The notes below the pieces were generated by a model. The model made no database searches and was not told the origin of the DNA. It was given only the letters and a program-made list of their open reading frames with translations. From JAJXUB01 sp047974805 (GTDB lineage Bacteria > Actinomycetota > Actinomycetes > Actinomycetales > Dermatophilaceae), in the NCBI GenBank assembly GCA_047974805.1, contig JBKECS010000017.1, positions 1 to 64,000 of the forward strand: DNA of 64,000 nt, read 5' to 3'. The position numbers and the translations under genes were made by a program. Below, piece by piece: positions 16,124-23,991 of this stretch (position 1 is its first letter; every line of letters starts with the position of its first letter).

Positions 16124-17745
16124 CCCCCCGGACCTCTCGGGCTGCCATGTCGGTGGCCACCGCAGCCGGGCTCGTCGCGGCCATCACCCTCACTGCTCGG
16201 GTGGCCGGATTCGGTCGAACGCTCGTCTTCGCCGAGGCCGTGCGAAGCGCCGGCGTCGGCGCCATCTACAACACGGTCAACGCCGTGCCCAACGTTCTGT
16301 ACGAAATCGCCGCGGGCGGGGTGTTGGCTGCCGTCGTCGTCCCCATCGTGGGGCGACATCTGGGCTCCGGCGACCCGCAAAGGGCGCACCGCAGCGTGTC
16401 GGCCCTGCTCACCTGGGCTGTGGCGGTGTTAGTGCCGATCGCGGTGCTACTGGCCATCGCGGCGCCCCTGCTCTCGGCCTGGCTGGTCGATCCACGCCAG
16501 CCCGGCGCCGTAGAGGTTGGGACCACGATGTTGCGGATCTTCGCCGTGCAGGTGCCGCTCTATGGAATGGGAATCGTGCTGGCCGGTCTGCTTCAGGCAC
16601 ATCGGCGGTTCGTTGCGGCTGCTCTGGCCCCGCTGCAATCCAGCGTGGTGGTGATCGTCGCCTACGCGGCATACGGGGCGATGACGGCAGGCAGCACCGA
16701 TCCGGCGAACGTTTCCCACGCCGCGGTGCTCGTCCTCGCCTGGGGTACCACCCTGGGGGTGGCGGCGCTCAGCCTGCCTCTGGTCCTTCCGGCACTGTCC
16801 ACCGGATGGCGCTGGCAGCCGACGTTCGCCTTCCCCGCCGGGGATGCCCGCCGGGTAGCACAACTGGCCGGGGCCGGGATGCTCGCGCTAAGTGCCCAAC
16901 AAGTGCTCGTGGTCGTCACGATTTGGCTGGCCAACCACCGTGGGGACACCGGCACCATGTCCGTCTACCAGTACATCCAGGCGGTCTATGTCCTCCCTTA
17001 TGCCGTCCTTGCCGTTCCGATCGCCACCGCCGTGACACCGACCATGGCCCACGCCGAAGGGGCAGGGCGTGACCTCGCCGACACTCTTGCGCGCGCCGTG
17101 CGTGCCATCCTCGTGGTCACCGGGCTGGCGGCGGCTGTGCTCATCGCGACCGCCGGGCCCGTGCAGACGTTCTTCGCGGTCCTGGACGCTCACCGTGGCG
17201 ACGGAAACGTCAGCACCGATTCGCTGCACGAACTCGCGTCCGGACTGGTCGCCTACGCGCCGGGACTTATCGGGTTCGGGCTGATCGCCCTTGCCTCTCG
17301 GGTCCTGTATGTGCGTGGATCGGCCCGCCGAGCTGGTGCCATCATCGCCGCCGGTTGGCTGATGGCCGCGGTGATCCCCCTGACGACCTTGGCCGACTCA
17401 GGGGGGGCCGGACGGACGCTGCGGATGCTCGGGATCGGTTCCAGCGTCGGTATGACCGTGGCCGCGGTCGGGCTGCTCGCTCTCGTGGTGCGCAGCTGGG
17501 GTCGTGCCGCCATCGCCGGTGCGGGGCGAACGGCGAGCGGCACCGTCGCCGGGCTCGTGGTCGGTGGGGTGGCTGGGTGGAGCATCGGGCATACGTGGCC
17601 CCCCTCCGGGTTGGGTTCCTCCCTGGTCATCGCCGCCATCGCCGCGGCCGTTGCGGTGGCCGCCTACACACTCATCGCCGGGGTCATCGATCGCCGGGCG
17701 GTTATGGAAGCGATCCGCCGGGGACGCCAGGGGGAGCGGCCATGA
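16111..17745 (+). CDS. murJ: MurJ-family lipid II/polyprenyl-linked glycan flippase
   Basis: 544 residues, ATG overlapping the previous gene by 13 bases. About 14 hydrophobic segments span the whole length, with MurJ-like features near the start (TARVAGFGRTLVFAEAVRSAG; VPNVLYEIAAGGVLAAVVVPI). MurJ proteins of the MOP superfamily translocate lipid-linked peptidoglycan precursors. Since actinobacteria usually have another MurJ near the origin fused to a pseudokinase-type domain, this copy could serve a different polymer. It sits between a sugar-phosphotransferase-like gene and a glycosyltransferase. Confidence 0.88.
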   Translation: MGALTPRTSRAAMSVATAAGLVAAITLTARVAGFGRTLVFAEAVRSAGVGAIYNTVNAVPNVLYEIAAGGVLAAVVVPIVGRHLGSGDPQRAHRSVSALLTWAVAVLVPIAVLLAIAAPLLSAWLVDPRQPGAVEVGTTMLRIFAVQVPLYGMGIVLAGLLQAHRRFVAAALAPLQSSVVVIVAYAAYGAMTAGSTDPANVSHAAVLVLAWGTTLGVAALSLPLVLPALSTGWRWQPTFAFPAGDARRVAQLAGAGMLALSAQQVLVVVTIWLANHRGDTGTMSVYQYIQAVYVLPYAVLAVPIATAVTPTMAHAEGAGRDLADTLARAVRAILVVTGLAAAVLIATAGPVQTFFAVLDAHRGDGNVSTDSLHELASGLVAYAPGLIGFGLIALASRVLYVRGSARRAGAIIAAGWLMAAVIPLTTLADSGGAGRTLRMLGIGSSVGMTVAAVGLLALVVRSWGRAAIAGAGRTASGTVAGLVVGGVAGWSIGHTWPPSGLGSSLVIAAIAAAVAVAAYTLIAGVIDRRAVMEAIRRGRQGERP

Positions 17746-18857
17746 AGATCGTCCTGGTCATGGGGACCTCCGCCGGTGGTGTCGGTCGGCACGTGACCGC
17801 GCTCGCCGAAGGCCTTCACCTGCGCGGCCACGAGGTTGTCCTCGCCGCGCCGCCGGAGGAGTTGGAGCGGTTCGGGATCGGGGAACTCACCGGCGTTGGC
17901 TCCATCCCGCTGGTTGTCAGCAATCGTCCCGACCCGCGGCGTGATGTGGCCGCCCGGAGGGACCTGCGAGCGCTAACGGTCGATGCGGACATCGTGGACG
18001 CGCACGGGCTACGGGCAGCGGCCCTCGCGGCGCTGTCCACACCCAACGGGGTGCCGCTGGTCGCCACCTTGCACAACGCCGCTCCGTCTACCCGCGTGGC
18101 GGGCGCGATCTATGCGCTGCTGGAGCGGATCGTCGCCCGCCGGGCGCGGATCGTTGGTGGCGTCTCCACCGACATGGTGCAGCGCATGCGGCATCTCGGC
18201 GCGAGGCATCCCCGCCGCGCCGTCGTCCCCGCCCCACCGCGCCGCCAACCAGGCCGTGATCGAGCTCAGGTGCGCGCCGCGCTCGGGCTGCTCACCGAGG
18301 ACTACCTCCTGGTCAGCGTGGGACGCCTGGCTGCGCAGAAGGACTTCGGGCTGCTTCTGGACGCTGTTGGGCAGCTTCGTGACCTGTCCGTCCGGACGGT
18401 CATCGCCGGAGACGGACCCGAACGTGCCGCACTCGCCGCGCGCATTACCGCCGAAGGGCTTCCGGCGCGGTTGCTCGGTGTCCGGGATGACGTGCCGGAT
18501 CTGCTCGCCGCCGCAGACGTGGTCGCCTCCAGCGCCCGATGGGAGGGACAGCCGTTGTGGCTCCAAGAGGCACTGCAGGTGGGCGCGCCCATGGTGGTCA
18601 CCGACGCCGGCGGTACGGCTGAAACCCTTGCCGGGGCCGGTCTCTTGGTGCCCGTCGGTGACGCTGCTGCGCTGGCGGACGGCATACGGATGATACTTAC
18701 CGACCCGCAATGTGCCGCCGCGCAACGTCTCGCCGCGTGCCAGGCTGCCGAAACCCTACCGACCGTTGACGACGCGGTCGATGCGGCCTTGGCCAGCTAC
18801 GTCGAGGCCATCTCCATGGGGGATCCCCCGCGCCGGGACGGCACCGGCCGAGGCTGA
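17742..18857 (+). CDS. GT4-family glycosyltransferase
   Basis: 371 residues, ATG at 17742 in an ATGA overlap with murJ and preceded by GGGGAG. It has the GT-B fold of family 4: N-terminal MGTSAGGVGRHVTALAEGL, then SVGRLAAQKDFGLLLDAV, and the C-terminal nucleotide-sugar site (SARWEGQPLWLQEAL-x-GAPMVVTDAGG; the usual E-x7-E is represented by E in RWEGQP and E in LQEAL). It most likely adds a sugar to a membrane-linked intermediate handled by the two preceding gene products. Donor and acceptor are unknown. Confidence 0.85.
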   Translation: MKIVLVMGTSAGGVGRHVTALAEGLHLRGHEVVLAAPPEELERFGIGELTGVGSIPLVVSNRPDPRRDVAARRDLRALTVDADIVDAHGLRAAALAALSTPNGVPLVATLHNAAPSTRVAGAIYALLERIVARRARIVGGVSTDMVQRMRHLGARHPRRAVVPAPPRRQPGRDRAQVRAALGLLTEDYLLVSVGRLAAQKDFGLLLDAVGQLRDLSVRTVIAGDGPERAALAARITAEGLPARLLGVRDDVPDLLAAADVVASSARWEGQPLWLQEALQVGAPMVVTDAGGTAETLAGAGLLVPVGDAAALADGIRMILTDPQCAAAQRLAACQAAETLPTVDDAVDAALASYVEAISMGDPPRRDGTGRG

Positions 18858-18943
18858 TCAATGCCGGTGGACGGGCGGCCATGGCTGAAGACACGCGGCG
18901 CCGATGCACTCACGTTCCCGGCGATGCCATAAAGTGGAGGTCC

Positions 18944-20647
18944 GTGGCCGCCTCGACAAAGCACATATTCGTCACCGGGGGCGTCGCCTCCTCCCTCGGC
19001 AAAGGCTTAACGGCCTCGAGCCTTGGTCACCTGCTTCGAGCCCGCGGGCTCCAGGTGACGATGCAGAAGCTCGACCCCTACCTCAACGTCGATCCGGGCA
19101 CGATGAACCCGTTCCAGCACGGGGAAGTCTTCGTCACCGAGGACGGCGCGGAGACCGACCTGGACATCGGTCACTATGAGCGATTCCTCGATGTCAACCT
19201 GGCCGGGTCGGCGAACGTCACCACTGGGCAGGTCTACAGCCAGGTCATCGCGGCCGAACGTCGTGGTGAATACCTGGGCGACACCGTCCAGGTGATTCCG
19301 CACATCACCAACGAGATCAAGGCCCGGATGCGGGCCGAGGCGGCCGGCAGCCCGGGGATTGAACCCGCCGCGGCCCCGGACATCATCATCACCGAGATCG
19401 GTGGCACGGTTGGCGACATCGAGTCTCTGCCCTTCCTCGAGGCGGCCCGACAAGTGCGCCACGACGTGGGACGAGACAACGTCTTCTTCCTCCATGTGTC
19501 CCTCGTGCCCTACCTGGCGCCCAGCGGGGAGTTGAAGACCAAACCAACCCAGCACTCCGTGGCTGCGTTGCGGCAAGTCGGCATTCAGCCCGATGGCCTC
19601 GTCCTGCGCGCCGACCGGGAAATTCCCGAAGGCATCCGCAAGAAGATCTCGCTCATGTGCGACGTCGAGGTCGAAGCGGTCGCCGCCGCCAGTGACGCGC
19701 CCAGCATCTACGACATCCCCAAGGTGCTGCATTCCCAGGGCCTGGACGCGTATGTCATCCGTCGGCTGGGCCTGAATTTCCGCGACGTCGCCTGGGCCGA
19801 ATGGGACACCCTTCTGGAGCGGGTGCACAACCCTGAGCACCACGTGGAGATAGCCCTCGTCGGTAAGTACATCGATCTGCCCGACGCCTATCTGTCCGTG
19901 ACCGAGGCCGTACGGGCCGGCGGTTTTCATCATGACGCCAAGGTCATCCTGCGCTGGGTGGCCAGCGACGACTGCGCCACCGAAGCCGGCGCCGCCAAGG
20001 CACTCGGCGGCGTCGATGCCGTCCTTGTCCCGGGAGGCTTCGGCATACGCGGCATCGACGGCAAGATCGGGGCCCTGCAGTGGGCCCGGACCCATCAGGT
20101 GCCCACCCTCGGGCTATGCCTTGGGCTGCAGTGCATGGTTATCGAATATGCCCGGAACCAGGCCGGGATCGAGGGCGCCAGCAGCGCTGAGTTCGAGCCG
20201 GACACCCCGGCGCCCGTGGTGGCCACCATGGCGAACCAGCATGCCTTCGTCGAGGGAGGGGACGGTGACATGGGGGGCACCATGCGGCTGGGGTCCTACC
20301 CGGCCCGACTGGTCCCGGACTCGATCGTTGCCAGCGCCTACGGCACCACCAATGTCACCGAGCGGCACCGGCATCGATACGAGGTGAACAACCGCTACCG
20401 GGAGCTGCTGGTGCAGGCGGGCCTGGTGATCTCCGGCACCTCACCGGACGGGTCGCTCGTGGAGTTCGTCGAGTTGCCTCGAGACGTGCACCCCTACTAC
20501 GTCTCGACTCAGGCTCACCCGGAGTTCAAGTCGCGCCCGGACCACGCCCACCCGTTGTTCGCCGGATTGGTTGGCGCGGCGCTGGAACGGCACAGAGGGA
20601 ACCGGCTTGTCGAAGTGGAACGGCCCAAGGCCAGCGTCGCCGAATGA
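18944..20647 (+). CDS. pyrG: CTP synthase
   Basis: 567 residues. GTG 18944 with GTGGAGG just upstream is preferred to an ATG at 18881 that would add 21 unrelated residues. The N-terminal synthetase domain begins KHIFVTGGVASSLGKGL and includes QKLDPYLNVDPGTM; the C-terminal glutamine amidotransferase domain has nucleophile Cys392 (LGLCLGLQC) and the His-x-Glu pair (AHPEF). It makes CTP from UTP, ATP and glutamine. Conserved position downstream of steB and upstream of the NUDIX gene as in mycobacteria, with three envelope genes inserted. Confidence 0.97.
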   Translation: MAASTKHIFVTGGVASSLGKGLTASSLGHLLRARGLQVTMQKLDPYLNVDPGTMNPFQHGEVFVTEDGAETDLDIGHYERFLDVNLAGSANVTTGQVYSQVIAAERRGEYLGDTVQVIPHITNEIKARMRAEAAGSPGIEPAAAPDIIITEIGGTVGDIESLPFLEAARQVRHDVGRDNVFFLHVSLVPYLAPSGELKTKPTQHSVAALRQVGIQPDGLVLRADREIPEGIRKKISLMCDVEVEAVAAASDAPSIYDIPKVLHSQGLDAYVIRRLGLNFRDVAWAEWDTLLERVHNPEHHVEIALVGKYIDLPDAYLSVTEAVRAGGFHHDAKVILRWVASDDCATEAGAAKALGGVDAVLVPGGFGIRGIDGKIGALQWARTHQVPTLGLCLGLQCMVIEYARNQAGIEGASSAEFEPDTPAPVVATMANQHAFVEGGDGDMGGTMRLGSYPARLVPDSIVASAYGTTNVTERHRHRYEVNNRYRELLVQAGLVISGTSPDGSLVEFVELPRDVHPYYVSTQAHPEFKSRPDHAHPLFAGLVGAALERHRGNRLVEVERPKASVAE

Positions 20648-21246
20648 CCATCCCGCTGCGTGACGAAGCTTGGCGGGCGCCGGTGGCCTCCAGCAAGGAA
20701 CTCTGGAGCGGCCCCATCTTCTCCGTGCGACGGGACCGGATCAGGTTTGCCGGGTCGGAGCTCACCCGTGACGTCGCCGCCCATCTGGACGCCGTGGCGA
20801 TCGTTGCGCTCGACGATGCTCATCGAGTTCTGCTGATCAGGCAGTACCGGCATCCGGTCGGCCGCATCGAATGGGAGCTACCGGCGGGACTGGTGGACGT
20901 GCCCGGTGAGAACTTCGTCCAGGCCGCCCGCCGTGAACTCATCGAAGAGACCGATCACGACGCGGACGAGTTCTCCGTCCTCCTGCAGCACTACACCTCG
21001 CCAGGATTCACCGACGAACACCTCACCACGTTTCTGGCCCAAGGTGTCCACCTGGTACCCCCGGAGCAGCGTCATACCCGCTCGGAGGAGGAGTCGCAGA
21101 TCGAGGTGCGATGGGTGCCCCTCACCGAGGCGGTCGAGGCGGCCCTTGCCGGTGATGTGCAGAACATGACGACGATCGCCGGGCTCCTCGCGGCCGAACG
21201 AAGGCTGCCGCCCGATTCATCCAGGAATCCCTCGTACACTCCATGA
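20644..21246 (+). CDS. NUDIX hydrolase, ADP-ribose pyrophosphatase type
   Basis: 200 residues, ATGA overlap with pyrG. The NUDIX box (AARRELIEET) follows ELPAGLVDVPGE, the arrangement of actinobacterial ADP-ribose pyrophosphatases such as Rv1700, which occupies the same place after pyrG. Expected reaction: ADP-ribose to AMP plus ribose-5-phosphate. In mycobacteria xerD comes next; here it does not, and a thiol-redox pair follows. Confidence 0.9.
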   Translation: MTIPLRDEAWRAPVASSKELWSGPIFSVRRDRIRFAGSELTRDVAAHLDAVAIVALDDAHRVLLIRQYRHPVGRIEWELPAGLVDVPGENFVQAARRELIEETDHDADEFSVLLQHYTSPGFTDEHLTTFLAQGVHLVPPEQRHTRSEEESQIEVRWVPLTEAVEAALAGDVQNMTTIAGLLAAERRLPPDSSRNPSYTP

Positions 21247-21288
21247 CAGGGTGTCGCCGGACCCCCGGACCAGGGATGAAGGAGCGTT

Positions 21289-22185
21289 ATGGCCAAGTCG
21301 ACCCGCGAAGCCGCCCGTGAAAAGGCAGCCAAGATGCGCGCCGAGGCAGAACGCAAGGACAAACAACGCCGGCAACTGACCGTTGTGGTCTCGTCCCTGG
21401 TCATCGTGCTCATGGTCGTCGCCGTGGCGTACGCGGTCTCGCAGAACACAAAGAAGACGCCAGATCCGGGGACCGCGAGCGTCGGTACCGCCTTTGTCGA
21501 CACCATTACCTCCATCCCGGCCGCGAAGTTCGATGAGGCGGGCGCACCGGCGGCAGCGAGCCCGTCGATCGTGAAGGTCCCCGACGGCCAGCCCACAAAG
21601 GATGGCGACAAGCCGCTGGTGTACTACGTCGGCGGGGAGTTCTGCCCGTACTGCGCAGGGGAGCGCTGGGCATTGGTTGCGGCACTATCGCGGTTTGGGA
21701 CCTTTACCGGGCTTGCGCCCACCAGCTCCGCGGACAACGACGGCAACATCCCTACGGTGACGTTCGTCAAGTCGTCGTACTCCAGCGACGTGGTGTCGTT
21801 CTCGGCATACGAGACGCAAGACCGGGAGGGGAACGCGCTGCAAGAGCTGCCGGACGATGTCTCGACGATATTCACCAAGTACGACGCACCGCCCTACGTG
21901 GAGGAACAAAACACCGGTTCCATCCCGTGGACGTGGTTTGGACCGTGGCAGTCCATCGGTTCGGCCGTGCCGCTCACCGACTTCACCGGTGGTGGGCCGA
22001 CCGCGACGGTCACCCACGACGAGGTGGCAACGGCCATGGCCAACGCCAGCGACGGCCTAGGCAAGAACGTCCTCGCCGCATCCAACGTCATCTCTGCCCA
22101 GATCTGCACCTTGACCGACAACGCCCCCAATGACGTATGCAGTTCAGCCGGGGTCACCGCCGCGGCAAATCTGCTGCCGAAGTGA
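21289..22185 (+). CDS. Membrane-anchored DUF929 thioredoxin-like protein
   Basis: 298 residues, ATG with AAGGAG six bases upstream. A basic N-terminus and one transmembrane helix (about 30-50) place the rest outside the membrane. The DUF929 domain carries a redox motif Cys119-Pro-Tyr-Cys122 (GEFCPYCAGERW), the same dipeptide as thiol oxidoreductases. Two further cysteines (ICTLTDNAPNDVCSS) near the C-terminus could form a structural disulphide. The VKOR gene overlaps its stop, so it is probably an extracytoplasmic disulphide-forming enzyme reoxidised by VKOR, a role analogous to DsbA. Confidence 0.85.
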   Translation: MAKSTREAAREKAAKMRAEAERKDKQRRQLTVVVSSLVIVLMVVAVAYAVSQNTKKTPDPGTASVGTAFVDTITSIPAAKFDEAGAPAAASPSIVKVPDGQPTKDGDKPLVYYVGGEFCPYCAGERWALVAALSRFGTFTGLAPTSSADNDGNIPTVTFVKSSYSSDVVSFSAYETQDREGNALQELPDDVSTIFTKYDAPPYVEEQNTGSIPWTWFGPWQSIGSAVPLTDFTGGGPTATVTHDEVATAMANASDGLGKNVLAASNVISAQICTLTDNAPNDVCSSAGVTAAANLLPK

Positions 22186-22694
22186 CCAACCGGGGTGCAT
22201 CGGCAAGGACGGTGGCGGCGAAGGTGAGCCAACGCTTGAGCGTGCAGCGGCCACGATGGCTCGCCCCGGTTTCGCTGACACTGGCCCTTATCGGGCTGAT
22301 CGCCGCGGGGTACCTCAGCTATGAGCACGCCACGGAGAACGCCAGCCTGTACTGCCCCACGGGGGGGCCGAGCTCGAGTTGTCTGACCGTGACGACGAGC
22401 ACCTGGTCGACGGTGCTCGGCATACCGGTCGCCTATCTCGGCCTGGTGTTCTTCCTCGCCATGACGATCCTGTGCCTGCCCAGGATCTGGCGCCTGCCGG
22501 ATCCCCGGTTGGACACCGCGCGGCTGGTCGCCCTCGGGGTCGGCCTGCTCACGGCGCTCTACCTGATCTGGGCGGAGCTGTTCCAGATCCACGCCATCTG
22601 CACATGGTGCACCGTCGTCCACGTGGCGACGTTCCTGCTGCTGGCCGTCGTGGCGGTGGGGCAGATCCTCAGCGTTCGCACACTGTCGTCCTGA
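22182..22694 (+). CDS. Vitamin K epoxide reductase (VKOR) family protein
   Basis: 170 residues, GTG in a GTGA overlap with the DUF929 gene. Four to five transmembrane segments. It has the VKOR signature: loop cysteines Cys58 and Cys67, the Ser/Thr-rich loop after them, and the quinone-proximal active pair Cys140-Thr-Trp-Cys143. Bacterial VKORs pass electrons from a DsbA-like partner to quinone, the actinobacterial substitute for DsbB. The direct genetic coupling to the CPYC protein supports a dedicated pair. It ends the long recN-to-here block. Confidence 0.92.
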   Translation: MTNRGASARTVAAKVSQRLSVQRPRWLAPVSLTLALIGLIAAGYLSYEHATENASLYCPTGGPSSSCLTVTTSTWSTVLGIPVAYLGLVFFLAMTILCLPRIWRLPDPRLDTARLVALGVGLLTALYLIWAELFQIHAICTWCTVVHVATFLLLAVVAVGQILSVRTLSS

Positions 22695-22745
22695 CCACAA
22701 CGCTGCGGCCTTGTCCCCGTGGTGACCAGGGAGAAGGATGGGCGC

Positions 22746-23621
22746 ATGTCAGCCAGGAGCAAAGCCGAGCATGGCCAGCTGCCCGAAGGTGCCGATGATG
22801 TGGGCGTCATCGGGCGCCAACGTCACCCGGAGGACTACAAGAAGAACGGCCGTCTGAAGACCCTGGTCTATGAGGCAGAGATGGAGCGCCTGCAGGAGCA
22901 GCTGGTGCTGCTGCAGTATTGGATCCAGCAACAGGGCCTGAAGGTCCTTGTCATCTTCGAGGGCCGCGGCTCGGCAGGCAAGGGCGGGGTGATCAAGCGG
23001 ATCACCGAGCGCACCTCGCCACGCACCGTGCGGGTGGTGGCACTGCCCAAACCGACCGAGCGGCAGAAGACGCAGTGGTACTTCCAGCGGTACGTCGAAC
23101 ACTTGCCGGCTGCCGGGGAGATGGTCCTGTTTGACCGCTCGTGGTACAACCGCTCCAACGTCGAATGGGTGATGGACTACTGCACCCCGGAGGAGCACCA
23201 GGAATTCCTCCGGTCCTGCCCGGAGTTCGAGCGGATGCTGGTGCGCAGCGGCATCGTCATGCTCAAATACTGGTTCTCTGTCTCGTATGAGGAGCAGCGC
23301 GCCCGGTTCGAGGCCCGCAACGCTGAACCGCTGAAACGCTGGAAGCTCTCGGAGATGGACCTTGCTGAGCATGAGCTCTATGTCAAGTATTCCATGGCCA
23401 AGGACACCACCTTCCAGTACACCGACATCAAACAGGCACCTTGGTATGTCGTGCCGAGCGATGACAAGAAGTCAGCCCGGCTCAACTGCATCAACCATTT
23501 GCTGTCTCAGTTCGATTACGACGACGTGGCGCCAGACGTCGTGCAGTTGCCCGTGATGAAGGAAATGCCGTACGTGCGTCCACCGATGCACGAACAGACC
23601 TTCATTCCGCAGCTCTTCTGA
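22746..23621 (+). CDS. ppk2: Polyphosphate kinase 2
   Basis: 291 residues; ATG 22746 has GAGAAGGA seven bases upstream. PPK2 fold: Walker A at 73-80, the YFQRYVEHLPAAGEMVLFDRSWYNR block with the lid and Walker B region, and the WKLSEMD segment. The family moves phosphate between polyphosphate and nucleoside di- or triphosphates. The Walker A reads GRGSAGKG where most members have GRDAAGKG, so the Asp at position 75 is Gly. The gene stands alone between the VKOR gene and aspS. Confidence 0.93.
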   Translation: MSARSKAEHGQLPEGADDVGVIGRQRHPEDYKKNGRLKTLVYEAEMERLQEQLVLLQYWIQQQGLKVLVIFEGRGSAGKGGVIKRITERTSPRTVRVVALPKPTERQKTQWYFQRYVEHLPAAGEMVLFDRSWYNRSNVEWVMDYCTPEEHQEFLRSCPEFERMLVRSGIVMLKYWFSVSYEEQRARFEARNAEPLKRWKLSEMDLAEHELYVKYSMAKDTTFQYTDIKQAPWYVVPSDDKKSARLNCINHLLSQFDYDDVAPDVVQLPVMKEMPYVRPPMHEQTFIPQLF

Positions 23622-23641
23622 TGGTGATGCCATCGCACCAG

Positions 23642-23714
23642 AACGGACCAACGGTCAGGTGCGTTCGCGTTCATGAGCACAACCGGAGCCGGTCATCGGC
23701 TCGGTTGGTCCGTT
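23642..23714 (+). other. Three-stem inverted-repeat structure after ppk2
   Basis: An 11-bp perfect outer pair AACGGACCAAC (23642-23652) / GTTGGTCCGTT (23704-23714) encloses a small GTGC/GCAC stem (about 23659-23680) and a 10-bp stem AACCGGAGCCG / CGGCTCGGTT with one bulged G and loop GTCAT (23681-23706). The outer and last inner stems share three bases and so partly compete. It starts 20 bases after the ppk2 stop. A terminator is the simplest reading; a structured leader RNA of aspS is the alternative. Confidence 0.6.
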
Positions 23715-23991
23715 GGGCTTCGAGTTAAGATCCCCGAGAGCACACAAGGATCTCCGGACGGCGCCGAGTATGTCGTCAGGTGCCGCACCCACCAACTGGC
23801 GGTCGAGGTGTTGCGTCGGCTCAGCCACTTTTCCTAGACGGCCTCGATCTTCGTAGACTGTGCACTACCCATGCGCCCAAACCCTCCTCGTCCCGCCGAT
23901 TGCGGGCCGCCTGGACGTCAGCGCACGGCATCCGAACCCGTCGGGGCGGTTTTCCGGCGACCATCCGTGACGAAACAAAGGAACCTCGCTC
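23715..23991 (+). promoter_or_regulatory. aspS upstream region with candidate -10
   Basis: The rest of the 370-bp gap between ppk2 and aspS. A -10-like TAGACT lies at 23854-23859, with TTCCTA 17 bases upstream as a poor -35; this would give a leader of about 125 bases. A ribosome binding site AAAGGA (23977-23982) precedes the aspS GTG by nine bases. No T-box motif, tRNA or small gene is visible. Confidence 0.4.

Noticed and set aside
23622..23991. T-box riboswitch before aspS
   Set aside because: No conserved T-box bulge or specifier hairpin is visible; the hairpins found do not match that layout.
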